This document shows positions 18,310-26,665 of a stretch of 64,000 nt of DNA, one piece after another. The stretch's first letter is position 1, and the number at the start of each line of letters is the position of its first letter. A program made the position numbers and the translations under genes. The DNA is from Clostridium_I sp963725425 (GTDB lineage: Bacteria > Bacillota > Clostridia > Clostridiales > Clostridiaceae), in contig CAVRYJ010000041.1 in the NCBI GenBank assembly GCA_963725425.1, positions 124,001-188,000 of the forward strand, written 5' to 3'. The notes below the pieces were generated by a model. That model saw nothing but the letters and a program-made list of their open reading frames with translations. It had not been told where the DNA came from and did not search any database.

Positions 18310-18619
18310 AAGAAGCCTCTAATATTTTCATCATTTTTTCTCTATCCTTTGGTGACATTTTATTCCTAGCTCTCTCAATTCTACGCATATTTTTAATATC
18401 ATTATTGTTAATGATTTGCTTGTTTTGTTTATTGCCACTTCTTAGATAGTCAATTGTTGTATTAAAATAGTCTGCTATAGCTCCAAGTTTATCAATAGAA
18501 GGAGAACTTGTATTCCATTTTCTTATAGTACCTCTTCCCAATCCTAAGGATCTTTCAAGACCTATTAATGTAGTTCCACGCTCTTGACAAAGCTGTTGTA
18601 TTCGCTCAATTATCGTCAT
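18281..18619 (-). CDS. XRE-family repressor (ImmR/CI-like)
   Basis: 112 aa from ATG 18619, placed by GGAGGTG 6 nt upstream. The N-terminal HTH reads IQQLCQERGTTLIGLERSLGLGRGTIRKWN, followed by a short acidic C-terminal region (KILEASFEDFFDDED) likely to be the ImmA-sensitive part. It faces a divergent set of early genes across a 240-bp control region with GAAAATATTC repeats. It should hold the element quiescent by binding them. Confidence 0.88.
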   Translation of the reverse strand: MTIIERIQQLCQERGTTLIGLERSLGLGRGTIRKWNTSSPSIDKLGAIADYFNTTIDYLRSGNKQNKQIINNNDIKNMRRIERARNKMSPKDREKMMKILEASFEDFFDDED

Positions 18620-18652
18620 AAGAAACACCTCCAAAAAATATTTAACAAAGTA

Positions 18653-18835
18653 GAAAATATTCTATTGACAAGTAGAATAAATGACACTATAATGAAGTTA
18701 AGCTAAATTATATGCCAAAGAAAGTAGCTACCAATAGAAAAATAGGTAAGTTGTCGGGTGACAAGTTGCTTTATTTGCTATATTTATAAAGTAGCATATT
18801 TTCACGAACATGTCAATAAATTAGCGAAAATATTC
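18653..18835. promoter_or_regulatory. Early control region: face-to-face promoters and repeated operators
   Basis: A rightward promoter TTGACA (18665-18670), 17 bp, TATAAT (18688-18693) drives the early genes. A leftward one, TTGACA on the minus strand (18811-18816), 17 bp, TACTTT (18793-18788), drives the repressor. They point at each other, so the transcripts overlap. GAAAATATTC occurs at 18653 and 18826, with a partial inverted copy (ATATTTTC) at 18796: likely repressor operators covering both promoters. Confidence 0.65.
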
Positions 18836-18861
18836 AACTATTTTTTAGGGAGGTGAGGTAT

Positions 18862-19053
18862 ATGAGTGAAGATAATGATTTTGAAATTGAAGTGAAAGTA
18901 GCACTAATCAGAAAAAGAATAACTCAAAACCAGTTTGCTAAAGAATTAGGCATAACTAATGCTTACTTATCTGATATTTTAAGAGGCAACAGAAAAGGTG
19001 GAAAATACAAGGAATTAATTAAACAAAAACTTGAAATTAATAAAGATTGTTAA
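18862..19053 (+). CDS. Small XRE-family DNA-binding protein (Cro-like)
   Basis: 63 aa, consisting only of an HTH (KVALIRKRITQNQFAKELGITNAYLSDILRGNR). ATG 18862 is preceded by AGGGAGGTGA. As the first gene on the early side it is in the position of Cro or an early regulator. Confidence 0.82.
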   Translation: MSEDNDFEIEVKVALIRKRITQNQFAKELGITNAYLSDILRGNRKGGKYKELIKQKLEINKDC

Positions 19054-19147
19054 GCAGGCAAAGAAAAGCAATCAAAATTCACTATTTGATTAGCATAAAA
19101 GGCTGGTAATAATGATTTTAAATTTTGAAAATAAGGTGGCGTTTCAA

Positions 19148-19315
19148 ATGCGAGTTTATGTAATAGTGCAAGTATCAGTTTGGGGTATTTACAGGTTTGT
19201 AGACGTAAAGAAAACAAAGGGACAGGCAAGTGCACTTATAACAGAATTAGAAACTTTGAATAAATCTGTTGGAGTTCATGAAGTTGAATATAAAGTTATT
19301 AAAAAACAGATATAG
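19148..19315 (+). CDS. Small hypothetical early protein
   Basis: 55 aa from ATG 19148, with AAGGTGG 9 nt upstream. The N-terminus is hydrophobic (VYVIVQVSVWGIYRFVDV), the rest charged. Not recognised. Position between Cro-like and excisionase-like genes suggests an early element protein. Confidence 0.55.
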   Translation: MRVYVIVQVSVWGIYRFVDVKKTKGQASALITELETLNKSVGVHEVEYKVIKKQI

Positions 19316-19351
19316 GAACACAGAAAACAATTTTTGGGAGGAATTATTATA

Positions 19352-19579
19352 ATGACTAAAAAAGCATATATGAAGCAAGCAGCAGAAGAATTAGGACTTA
19401 CAGAATATCAGTTAAGGAGAATGGCTAAAGAACATCGAATACCGTATCTTATGAGCGGGACACGGTATGTGTTTGATGTTGAATTATGCAAGGGATTTCT
19501 AAGAAATGAGGCTTTAAAAAATGTAAAACAGGAACAGGATGTTAAAAAGTATGGTGTTTTACGAAAAATAGAAGGCTAA
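19352..19579 (+). CDS. Excisionase-like MerR/HTH_17 protein
   Basis: 75 aa from ATG 19352 (GGGAGG 11 nt before). A single winged-helix of the excisionase type: KQAAEELGLTEYQLRRMAKEHRIPYLMSGTRYVFDVELCKGFL, where the wing RIPYLMSGTRY is characteristic. It probably bends att DNA and steers the integrase towards excision. No separate xis is seen. Confidence 0.75.
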   Translation: MTKKAYMKQAAEELGLTEYQLRRMAKEHRIPYLMSGTRYVFDVELCKGFLRNEALKNVKQEQDVKKYGVLRKIEG

Positions 19580-19594
19580 TAAGTAGGTGGTGGC

Positions 19595-20362
19595 ATGCAA
19601 GAGCAGGGATGGATAAAAATATTCAGAATACTTTTAGATAAACCAATATGGTTACAATCTACACCAGAGCAAAAAACAATTCTTATTACACTACTGCTTA
19701 TGGCTAATCACAAAGATAAAGAATGGGAATGGAAAGGTAAAAAATTCAAGGCGAAACCGGGACAGTTTATAACTTCATTGAATAGCATTGTTAAGAAGTG
19801 TGGCAAAGGTATTTCTACACAGAATGTAAGAACTGCATTAGATAGATTTAAAAAATACGAATTTTTAACATATGAATCAACAAAGACAGGAAGGCTTATA
19901 ACTATTGTAAATTGGGGACTTTATCAAGAGTTAAAAGATAATGCTAACAAAGGTATTAACAAAGGGGTAACAAACAACCAACAAAGCACTAACAAAGAGC
20001 TAACAACTAACAAGAATGATAAGAATGTAAAGAATGATAAGAAATATAATTATATGTCCGATTCTAACGAATACAGACTTGCAACTTATCTATTTAACTA
20101 CATTAGAAATAATAATCCCAATGCAAAGGAGCCAAACTTGCAAAAGTGGTCCAGGCATTTTGATTATATCCTAAGAATTGATAAGAGAGATATAGAAGAG
20201 GTTAAGGCAGTTATTAAATGGTGTCAGAAGAATGACTTTTGGTACAAGAATATTCTTAGTCCAGATAAGCTTAGAAAACAATATGATAGGTTGTTAATTG
20301 AAGTTAATAATCCTAAGAATAATAAAAAAGTCGTGGATAATAGTGCTATTGATGAATTTTAG
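19595..20362 (+). CDS. DnaD-like phage replication initiator
   Basis: 255 aa. The N-terminal winged helix (GWIKIFRILLDKPIWLQSTPEQKTILITLLLMANH, then PGQFITSLNSI and TALDRFKKYEFLTYE) is the usual phage replisome-organiser domain; the C-terminal part (RIDKRDIEEVKAVIKWCQKNDFWYKNILSPDKLRKQYDRL) is the DnaD-type tail. A low-complexity Asn/Lys linker between them is encoded by 11-bp-phased TAACAAAG repeats that look like an origin inside the gene. Helicase-related genes follow directly. Confidence 0.88.
   Translation: MQEQGWIKIFRILLDKPIWLQSTPEQKTILITLLLMANHKDKEWEWKGKKFKAKPGQFITSLNSIVKKCGKGISTQNVRTALDRFKKYEFLTYESTKTGRLITIVNWGLYQELKDNANKGINKGVTNNQQSTNKELTTNKNDKNVKNDKKYNYMSDSNEYRLATYLFNYIRNNNPNAKEPNLQKWSRHFDYILRIDKRDIEEVKAVIKWCQKNDFWYKNILSPDKLRKQYDRLLIEVNNPKNNKKVVDNSAIDEF
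19945..20014 (+). repeat. In-gene iterons, candidate replication origin
   Basis: TAACAAAGG at 19945 and 19957, TAACAAACA at 19968, CAACAAAGC at 19979, TAACAAAGA at 19990, TAACAACT at 20001 and TAACAAGA at 20008. Steps are mostly 11 bp, one helical turn and not a multiple of three, so the periodicity is kept at DNA level although the region is coding. Phage initiator genes often hold their own origin in this way. Confidence 0.65.
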
Positions 20363-20374
20363 GGGGAATGTGTG

Positions 20375-20623
20375 ATGCTTAGCAAAGAAGCTTTTAAAAT
20401 CGGATTAAAGAAATTAAATGCAGAGTATGCCAACAAAGGTTTTATTATGAGTAAAGATAGGGTGACACAATGGTATGGATATATGCGTGGTATGAGCGAA
20501 ACGGAATTCAATACAAGAATAGATTACGTTCTAAAAACATGTTGTTATTCTCCATGTATAGCTGATATTTTAAAAGCAAAAGTAAATGTTAGAAGAAAGG
20601 ATATTGAAGATATGATTTTATAA
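20375..20623 (+). CDS. G39P-like helicase loader/inhibitor, N-terminal type
   Basis: 82 aa from ATG 20375 (AGGGGGAA upstream; a GTG directly before it is the alternative). KDRVTQWYGYMRGMSETEFNTRIDYVLKTCCYSPCIADIL has the helical pattern of phage SPP1 G39P-type proteins that handle the replicative helicase, including a CxPxIADI-like end. It sits between the initiator and DnaB genes, the right place for a loader. Assignment by pattern and position only. Confidence 0.6.
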   Translation: MLSKEAFKIGLKKLNAEYANKGFIMSKDRVTQWYGYMRGMSETEFNTRIDYVLKTCCYSPCIADILKAKVNVRRKDIEDMIL

Positions 20624-20641
20624 GGAATGGTGGGGTAGAAA

Positions 20642-22009
20642 TTGGATTTAGAAAATATGAGAAATATTGATGTAGAGCAAAATATATTAGGAGCTATGAT
20701 TATAGATTTAAATTCCTCGCTAATGGTTAAAAACCGAGGGGTTAAAAGTAAAGATTTCTCTTTATATAATCATAAGGAGTTATTTGATGCAATTAATGGA
20801 GTAACCAGTAAATACAATAGAATTGATTTATTGCTATTGCTAGAATATTTAAAAAGTAAAAATATATTAACTAAGGTTGGCGGTATTTCTTATGTAACAC
20901 AGATAAGCAACAGTGTAGCAACCACAGCCAATCTAAATAACTATATAGACATATTACTCGAGTACAGTTCCAAACGTGAAATTGGTAGCCTAGCGGAGTA
21001 TATACAAAATAATTTAAACCAAGATATAAAAGCGTTAAGGTCACATATTCACAGTAAAATATTAGAAATATTTGAAGTTGGCGAAAATGAAGAAACTCCA
21101 CAAGAATATGGAGAGGAATTTATTAAGTTACTAAACCAAAGAGCTACAGGGGTAGAGGATAGCCAAGGAATTAAAACAGGACTTTTTACGCTTGATGAAA
21201 CAATAGGAGGATTTTCAAAAGCTGACCTTGTAACAATATTTGCATTTAGTTCTATAGGAAAAACAACGCTAGCGGGGCAAATAGCATTAAATATGATAAA
21301 GAGAAATAAAAAGATATTGTTTTTCAGTTTAGAAATGCCCGCAAGACAGGTAATAGAAAGAATGGTTGCAAATTTATGTAGTGTAGAAGGTAGCAGAATG
21401 CGAAAAGGGGAAATTGTAGAAAATGAGTGGGATGAGATAATTAAATCTACGAATTATCTTTGTGATGATAATAGATTAATGATATGTGGCAATTCAGATT
21501 TTAATGAAATAATTGCTAAAATCCAATTAGAAAAGATTAAAAGCAATATAGATGCTGTATTTATTGATTATATTGGACTAATACAAGCACCTCAAGCTGA
21601 AAGAAGGGACTTAACAATAGCCATAGTTACTCAATCATTAAAAGCACTAGCAAGGAATTTAGATATTCCTATAGTAGCCTTGGCACAAGCAAAGCAGAGC
21701 GTTCAAAATAAAAATAGTGAAACTTTTAATATAAATGAGAAATTATCTGAAACAGACATAGCTGAAAGTGCATCAATATTTAGGGATAGTGACAAGGTTA
21801 TAGGCATGTATCGAAATGCTGAACTTGATGACCCTATAGCAAGAAAATTGGCACATGATGATGGTAAATTAAATTATAATTCTAAAGATGCTACGGTAAA
21901 TCCTAATTGCGTAAATTTGCTTGTTAAGAAATGCAGGAATGGTACTAAAGCAACTCTATCATATTTGTGGGAAGGTCAGTACTTTAGAATAAGAAATTAT
22001 GAAAGGTAG
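20642..22009 (+). CDS. dnaB: DnaB-family replicative helicase
   Basis: 455 aa, family length. The N-terminal domain starts IDVEQNILGAMIIDL; the RecA-like domain has the P-loop AFSSIGKTTLAGQIA (first Gly replaced), the Walker B VFIDYIGLI, and IPIVALAQ. TTG 20642 is used as start because GGTGGGG precedes it; ATG 20657 is possible. Unlike host DnaB it sits in an element replication cassette after the initiator, so it probably serves the excised element. Confidence 0.9.
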   Translation: MDLENMRNIDVEQNILGAMIIDLNSSLMVKNRGVKSKDFSLYNHKELFDAINGVTSKYNRIDLLLLLEYLKSKNILTKVGGISYVTQISNSVATTANLNNYIDILLEYSSKREIGSLAEYIQNNLNQDIKALRSHIHSKILEIFEVGENEETPQEYGEEFIKLLNQRATGVEDSQGIKTGLFTLDETIGGFSKADLVTIFAFSSIGKTTLAGQIALNMIKRNKKILFFSLEMPARQVIERMVANLCSVEGSRMRKGEIVENEWDEIIKSTNYLCDDNRLMICGNSDFNEIIAKIQLEKIKSNIDAVFIDYIGLIQAPQAERRDLTIAIVTQSLKALARNLDIPIVALAQAKQSVQNKNSETFNINEKLSETDIAESASIFRDSDKVIGMYRNAELDDPIARKLAHDDGKLNYNSKDATVNPNCVNLLVKKCRNGTKATLSYLWEGQYFRIRNYER

Positions 22010-22017
22010 GCTATGAA

Positions 22018-22350
22018 ATGAACAGATATGAGAATGAAATATTATCGTATTTATCATCAATAGGAATAAGGGCAGAAAATACAAGAGCTAACAGGCAAGT
22101 GTATAAAAGCCTTATGGAAATAACTTTTGACTTATTGAATAATGATAATGGAATAAATGGCATAGAGTATCTACATTTTATTGATTGTGTAGCACAGAAT
22201 ATTTTAAATGTATCAATTTATAGCAATGAATATAAAGGAAAACCGAAAAGTAAATTCTTAAATCGCATATACACGGAACTTAAGAAATACCATGATAGAT
22301 TTGAAAATCAAGTGAAAAAGGATGGAAAGTATTGTCCGAGAGATATTTAA
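22018..22350 (+). CDS. Hypothetical phage-type protein
   Basis: 110 aa, mixed helical, rich in Asn, Tyr and Lys, with no motif I recognise. It starts 8 bp after the helicase stop in the same run of genes (AAAGG near the helicase end serves as ribosome site). Probably an accessory early protein. Confidence 0.6.
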   Translation: MNRYENEILSYLSSIGIRAENTRANRQVYKSLMEITFDLLNNDNGINGIEYLHFIDCVAQNILNVSIYSNEYKGKPKSKFLNRIYTELKKYHDRFENQVKKDGKYCPRDI

Positions 22351-22415
22351 TACTATAGATAAACACTTTGAAGGATAGTAGATAAATAATTAAATTGTAG
22401 GGGGATTAATTTAAT

Positions 22416-22649
22416 ATGATTGTAAAGCATATAGGGAAAATCAGGTACAGGGGGAGAAAATATTGTTTAGCATATGCTGATTTTAAAGGGTTAATAAGCT
22501 ATATAGGTAAGCGCAAGGGTATATTTTATATATTTATTAGTAGTTGTTTAACGCCAAAGGACAAAAGCAAGGAAATTCATAGACTATTAAAAGATAAAAA
22601 GAAATTTGAACATAAGGGAAGGAGAAATATTCCATTATGGTTAAAGTAA
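22416..22649 (+). CDS. Small basic hypothetical protein
   Basis: 77 aa, strongly basic (GKIRYRGRKYCLAYADF, then KDKSKEIHRLLKDKKKFEHKGRR). GGGGG stands about 10 nt before ATG. Not recognised; nucleic-acid binding is plausible from charge only. It overlaps the next small gene by 13 bp. Confidence 0.55.
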   Translation: MIVKHIGKIRYRGRKYCLAYADFKGLISYIGKRKGIFYIFISSCLTPKDKSKEIHRLLKDKKKFEHKGRRNIPLWLK

Positions 22650-22789
22650 GAATTATTTATTCAAGTGATGAGGAGAAGCGCAAACTTATTAATATATTTA
22701 GAGATTACTATAAAATATTGAATGTTTCTAAAGAATATAAAAAAGAAGGTACATATAAAAGAATGCACCTAGACCTAATCAACAAATAA
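22637..22789 (+). CDS. 50-residue phage-type protein
   Basis: ATG 22637 to TAA at 22787-22789. It starts VKVRIIYSSDEEKRKLINIF and ends KKEGTYKRMHLDLI, a beta-helix-beta pattern I associate with a small conserved clostridial phage protein of unknown role. GGAG lies 12 nt upstream within the previous gene, suggesting coupled translation. Confidence 0.6.
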   Translation: MVKVRIIYSSDEEKRKLINIFRDYYKILNVSKEYKKEGTYKRMHLDLINK

Positions 22790-22873
22790 AAAGCTTACCA
22801 AAAGAAGTAAGCCCGTAACTCGCAATTACAAGTTTACTTCCTTTGAAGTTTAAAATCAAGGGGGAATTTTAAT

Positions 22874-23098
22874 ATGAAGTATAAGAGATTAGCAGCAGAA
22901 ATGTTTGTTAAAGGAATTACTAAAGATGATTTGGCAAAATTATTGGGCAAAAGTAGGAGAGCGATTAATAACAGACTTAATGGTAAAACTGAATTTAGTT
23001 ATTATGAAGCAATAAAAATAATGGATAATTATTTTAAATATTGTTCCACAGATTATATTTTCTCAATTGATGAGTATGAGCAAGGGGTAAGCATATGA
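22874..23098 (+). CDS. Small XRE-like HTH protein
   Basis: 74 aa with an HTH (AAEMFVKGITKDDLAKLLGKSRRAINNRLNGKTEFSYYEAIKIMDNYF) and no other domain. GGGGGAA is the ribosome site. Probably a DNA-binding regulator of the element. Stop and next start overlap as ATGA. Confidence 0.75.
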   Translation: MKYKRLAAEMFVKGITKDDLAKLLGKSRRAINNRLNGKTEFSYYEAIKIMDNYFKYCSTDYIFSIDEYEQGVSI

Positions 23099-23202
23099 GT
23101 GTTCCAATATTTTTATCATATATAGATTTTTGCAAGGAACATCACCATGAGCCGAATGTTACAGAGTTAAAACAATGGAAATTAAAATATAACAATAGGT
23201 GA
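23095..23202 (+). CDS. 35-residue ORF overlapping the HTH gene
   Basis: ATG 23095 overlaps the preceding stop (ATGA), giving MSVPIFLSYIDFCKEHHHEP and a further 15 residues. Short and unrecognised, but the tight overlap and GGGG site 7 nt before support translation. Confidence 0.45.
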   Translation: MSVPIFLSYIDFCKEHHHEPNVTELKQWKLKYNNR

Positions 23203-23304
23203 TCAGAGATGAACGTGATGCCACTTAAAATTAAGACAGTAATAGTTGACAGAAAAAAGAGAATTATTATAAAAAATACGAATAGATAGGGGAGAATAAT
23301 ATTA

Positions 23305-24054
23305 ATGGGAAAACTGATTAATTTTGTACCAATGGATAACAAACTTATAAATTTTATACTTGACAATTATAAAGGGGTAAGAAGGGATAGAAACTTAAGA
23401 ATAATAAGTGGTCAATTAAAAAGCACTGATAAAGAATTTAAGAAACATATTCTAAATGAATTAGTATATGCTAGGCGAGATATAATAAAGAACTATAGAA
23501 CGATAGAAACTTGTGTAGAGTACAGGAAGATACACTCTAAAAATTATAAATACTTTGAAGAGGTTGGTGACATAACTAACGTAGCTGAGACACATATAAA
23601 AATAGCTGAAATCGATAAATTAATTAGTGATATAAAAAGCGTTATTTCTATATATGGTGGCTACATCATGGACATATTAAGGTTTGATATGTTATCAGAT
23701 CATGAAGCGTGTCAAGTATTCAATATTAACTATAAGACTTTCCAGGATGATAAAAAGAGGTATTTAAATATAAGTGAAGGAAATGAAGAACATCTAGTAT
23801 ATAAAGTAATATCTATTTGCGGTCCTGAATATAGACAATGCAAGGGTAGGGCAAAAGAATATTATGACTGCCCTAATAGTGAAATGCCTGTATATTGGGC
23901 AATGAATGAACATATCAGGCAAGAGATGAAGGATAATAAGGAATTTCATGAGGCTACATACAAGGCATTCAAAGAAATATTTCCAGAGTTAAAGACCTAT
24001 AAAACAGTTAAGGATTTAGAAGGCAATATAATAAAGGTTATTGAGGATAAATAA
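23305..24054 (+). CDS. Hypothetical protein of the early region
   Basis: 249 aa, GGGGAG before ATG. Charged and helical, with possible HTH (SDHEACQVFNINYKTFQDDKKRY) near residues 130-155 and a conserved-looking Cys-rich stretch (ISICGPEYRQCKGRAKEYYDCP). No family recognised. Confidence 0.6.
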   Translation: MGKLINFVPMDNKLINFILDNYKGVRRDRNLRIISGQLKSTDKEFKKHILNELVYARRDIIKNYRTIETCVEYRKIHSKNYKYFEEVGDITNVAETHIKIAEIDKLISDIKSVISIYGGYIMDILRFDMLSDHEACQVFNINYKTFQDDKKRYLNISEGNEEHLVYKVISICGPEYRQCKGRAKEYYDCPNSEMPVYWAMNEHIRQEMKDNKEFHEATYKAFKEIFPELKTYKTVKDLEGNIIKVIEDK

Positions 24055-24174
24055 ATTGCCAAGTATACAAGCTGAAATTGCAAAGCAAAGGGAAAATTCC
24101 CGTGAGTGATTAAGTTATAAGTGGGTATTATAAATAAAAAAATAGTACCTACTTGTTTAAGGAAGTGGTAAGAG

Positions 24175-24972
24175 TTGTATTGCGTAATACAGAAAGTTGA
24201 AAATAAGAAACCTAATACATGGGGTGAAGCCAAGGAGTTAAAAGTAGATACAACAGAATGTTTCATTGATGGTAAGCCTAAAACGTGTTATGGATATAAA
24301 TATATTGGTAAGTTTGAAAGACCTATAAAAACAGCCTATAAAATAAGTATTCATAAAAGTTTCAGAGAAAGTGGAAAGGTTAAGAAAAAGCAGTGGGTAT
24401 TATGTACAATGGGGTACTATGATTTAATAGAATACTGTTTATATGATTTTGCAGATGGGAAAATAACAAAAGTTGCAGAGGAAACAGGGTTAAATATTGA
24501 TTATATATATGATATGGTAAATGAGAAGCTACAGCCTATTATTGATGAGGCAACAAAGGAATATGAAGCCACAGAAGAATATAAAACTAAAGTGGAGCAT
24601 ATGTCTGTATTACAAAAGTACTTTGATACTAAAGCAAAGTTTGAAAAGAAGTACGGTAATGATACTTACGATTATTGTTATGATATCTTTGAAGTTCTAA
24701 GGAATGAAGAATATTTAAAAGAATTAGAAACAAGTTACAAAGCACAGCAAGAATATAATCGTAGTTACTATGAAAATTTTAAAAGTAACTACGATAACTT
24801 TGATTTTAGTGGTTATCCTAATTCAAAAGGTAGTAACTACACGGAAGATGAGAAAGAGAAGCTTAAAATAATATACAGAGTTCTTGCCGCAAAGTTTCAC
24901 CCAGATGTAAGCAAAGATGATGGAGAAATGATGAAGTTTGTTAATAGGTTAAAAGATGAGTGGCAAATATAA
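24175..24972 (+). CDS. J-domain (DnaJ-like) element protein
   Basis: 265 aa. The C-terminal 40 residues form a J domain: EKEKLKIIYRVLAAKFHPD, with HPD at 242-244, then a helix. This end position, without zinc fingers or substrate domain, is unlike housekeeping DnaJ. The N-terminal half (YCVIQKVENKKPNTWGEAKEL) matches a type seen in clostridial mobile elements. TTG start, with GGAAGTGG upstream. It probably recruits host DnaK, perhaps to replication or packaging complexes. Confidence 0.85.
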   Translation: MYCVIQKVENKKPNTWGEAKELKVDTTECFIDGKPKTCYGYKYIGKFERPIKTAYKISIHKSFRESGKVKKKQWVLCTMGYYDLIEYCLYDFADGKITKVAEETGLNIDYIYDMVNEKLQPIIDEATKEYEATEEYKTKVEHMSVLQKYFDTKAKFEKKYGNDTYDYCYDIFEVLRNEEYLKELETSYKAQQEYNRSYYENFKSNYDNFDFSGYPNSKGSNYTEDEKEKLKIIYRVLAAKFHPDVSKDDGEMMKFVNRLKDEWQI

Positions 24973-25121
24973 ATGTAGTTATCATATAAAATCATATGGT
25001 AACTACACTAAAACGTTGGTAGTATAGGATTCAAAAACTATTTTATGCTACAATTGGGATAAAGATAAATTAAATATTAAAGTACTGCACCATAACAGGG
25101 GTGTAAGGCATTAGAAGTAAT

Positions 25122-25187
25122 AGCCACGGGAAAATATATCATATACCTTTAATTTCAGGTTGTGAGTATTATTCCTGTGGCTTTTTT
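25122..25187 (+). terminator. Strong terminator or small RNA hairpin
   Basis: AGCCACGGGAA (25122) and TTCCTGTGGCT (25172) form an 11-bp stem (one G-T pair) with a long loop, followed by T6. It ends the early operon. The 100 bp before it contain nothing coding. Confidence 0.6.
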
Positions 25188-25200
25188 ATTCTGTGTTAAA

Positions 25201-25296
25201 GTGGAATATCACCAACGGAAGATATGGCAAAACAAGCACAAATTGAAAGAAAGGTGGCATAGTGCTATTAGTGATTCTAAGATGCCCCCGGTCTAA
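25201..25296 (+). pseudogene. Short 3' coding remnant, possibly of a phage HNH endonuclease
   Basis: 31 codons ending KMPPV and stop, basic and Trp/His-rich (EYHQRKIWQNKHKLKERWH). The stop lies inside the CCCCCGGTC block, an arrangement I associate with HNH genes just before cos in cohesive-end phages. No body of the enzyme remains. Tentative. Confidence 0.3.
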
Positions 25297-25376
25297 AAAA
25301 ATGGAAAAATTCTGAAACGAGGGAGAACGGTATATAGGGTCGACAAAACCTCTTCCTCGCGTGCGTGAGAAAAAAA
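25285..25376 (+). other. cos-like packaging block 1
   Basis: CCCCCGGTC, then an A-rich tract, then GGGAGAACGG...GGGTCGACAAAACC and CGCGTGCGTGAG: a GC-rich island in very AT-rich DNA, just before the sigma and RinA-like genes. Composition and location resemble cos regions of HK97-type Gram-positive phages. Two other such blocks lie at 38583 and 40268. No cleavage evidence. 25377-25551 holds nothing else recognisable. Confidence 0.4.
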
Positions 25377-25551
25377 TGGACTAAATAATGAGTGTTAAAA
25401 TGTGTAATTTGCTTTTAAGTTAAGGAATACAAGCACTTTAGTTATTTTTTTATCTTAAATTATTTTAGATTTTATGGGATTAATACAGTATAAAAACATA
25501 GAAAAATAACTTATAATACGACAAAAACATTAATAAATTAGGTGATTTTAG

Positions 25552-26262
25552 ATGACAAACGAGGAACTAGTGCAATTATACCAGAATGGTGACAAACAAG
25601 CGTTAAATGACATTATAGAGCAAAATAAACGTATAGTATATAAGATAGTCAATGAATTTTATGTTGAAAAAACTAACTCAATAGATAAAGAAGATTTAAT
25701 TCAAGAGGGATATATAGGATTAATGTCCGCAGCAGATAAATATAAAATATATGTTGAACATCCATGTAAGTTTAGCACCTATGCTGTTTATTGGGTGTAT
25801 CAGAAAATACAAAGGTTTATTTATATTAGGAATACTAATGATGAGATGAGTATAAATACACCTATGGGTGATAATGATGATGCGGAGCTTTTAGACACAA
25901 TAAAAGATGGCGAATATTGCTATAAAAATATAGAGGATAAATTATACTATGAACAGCTAAGAAAAGAGATTGAGGACGTTATGAATGAATATAATACCCT
26001 TATGGAGCGTGAAACCTTAATGTTACGTTATGGATGGAATAACAATTCATGCATGACATTAAAAGAAGTGGCTTCAATATTTGATGTTACTGAGGAGAGA
26101 ATTAGATATATTGAAAATAGAGCTATGAAGAAAATAAGAACCTCTCCGTGGGGTCAGAAAAAGGTAGTAGAGATATATAAAGAAAAGGTTAATGTATCAA
26201 AATATACTGTCAATAAATTAATAGATACAATTAGTTTTGCTGATAAATATTTGAGTTTATAA
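25552..26262 (+). CDS. Sigma-70-family RNA polymerase sigma factor of the element
   Basis: 236 aa. Region 2 is clear (LIQEGYIGLMSAADKY...CKFSTYAVYWVYQKIQRFI, the core-binding and -10 recognition part) and region 4 HTH (MTLKEVASIFDVTEERIRYIENRAMKKIR) follows. Region 1 is absent and region 3 minimal, as in phage-borne or sporulation-like sigma factors. AGGTGAT precedes ATG. It may switch RNA polymerase to late or cargo promoters. Confidence 0.88.
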   Translation: MTNEELVQLYQNGDKQALNDIIEQNKRIVYKIVNEFYVEKTNSIDKEDLIQEGYIGLMSAADKYKIYVEHPCKFSTYAVYWVYQKIQRFIYIRNTNDEMSINTPMGDNDDAELLDTIKDGEYCYKNIEDKLYYEQLRKEIEDVMNEYNTLMERETLMLRYGWNNNSCMTLKEVASIFDVTEERIRYIENRAMKKIRTSPWGQKKVVEIYKEKVNVSKYTVNKLIDTISFADKYLSL

Positions 26263-26275
26263 GAGGTGAAATAAT

Positions 26276-26665
26276 GTGACAAAGGAAGAATTAATTAAAA
26301 AGACTGAAGCATTTATTAAGGCAATTCCAGATGTTAAAGAGGAAATCAAAAGGGTTGATAATGGTATTAAAAAATATAATGATGAAATAGAAACACCTAA
26401 AAATGAAGTTAAGATATTGGAACATAAAAAGCTAGTATTAGAAAATAAATTACAAAAACTTAAAAATATTATGAGTGTATTAGGTGAGGATGAGCAGAAG
26501 GTTATATGCTATAAATATTTTGAAAACATGACTAACAGTAAAGTAAGTAGGATGATTGGTCGTAGTGCTAATTTTTGCAGTAGGAAAAGAATAAACAAGA
26601 TATTATTTAAGATTGGGAAAGGCATATTTATTAGAGATATTATTGTGTATGGTTTAGAAGAATAA
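26276..26665 (+). CDS. RinA/ArpU-like phage late activator
   Basis: 129 aa, GTG start after AGAGGTG. An N-terminal coiled coil (about 20-65, Lys/Glu heptads) precedes a sigma region 4-like HTH (DEQKVICYKYFENMTNSKVSRMIGRSANFCSRKRINKIL). This is the plan of ArpU/RinA proteins that activate late packaging genes. 14 bp downstream of the sigma gene; it overlaps the next start. Confidence 0.75.
   Translation: MTKEELIKKTEAFIKAIPDVKEEIKRVDNGIKKYNDEIETPKNEVKILEHKKLVLENKLQKLKNIMSVLGEDEQKVICYKYFENMTNSKVSRMIGRSANFCSRKRINKILFKIGKGIFIRDIIVYGLEE

Noticed and set aside
25122..25187. Known riboswitch
   Set aside because: The hairpin ends an operon rather than leading one and shows no consensus core of a riboswitch class I know.
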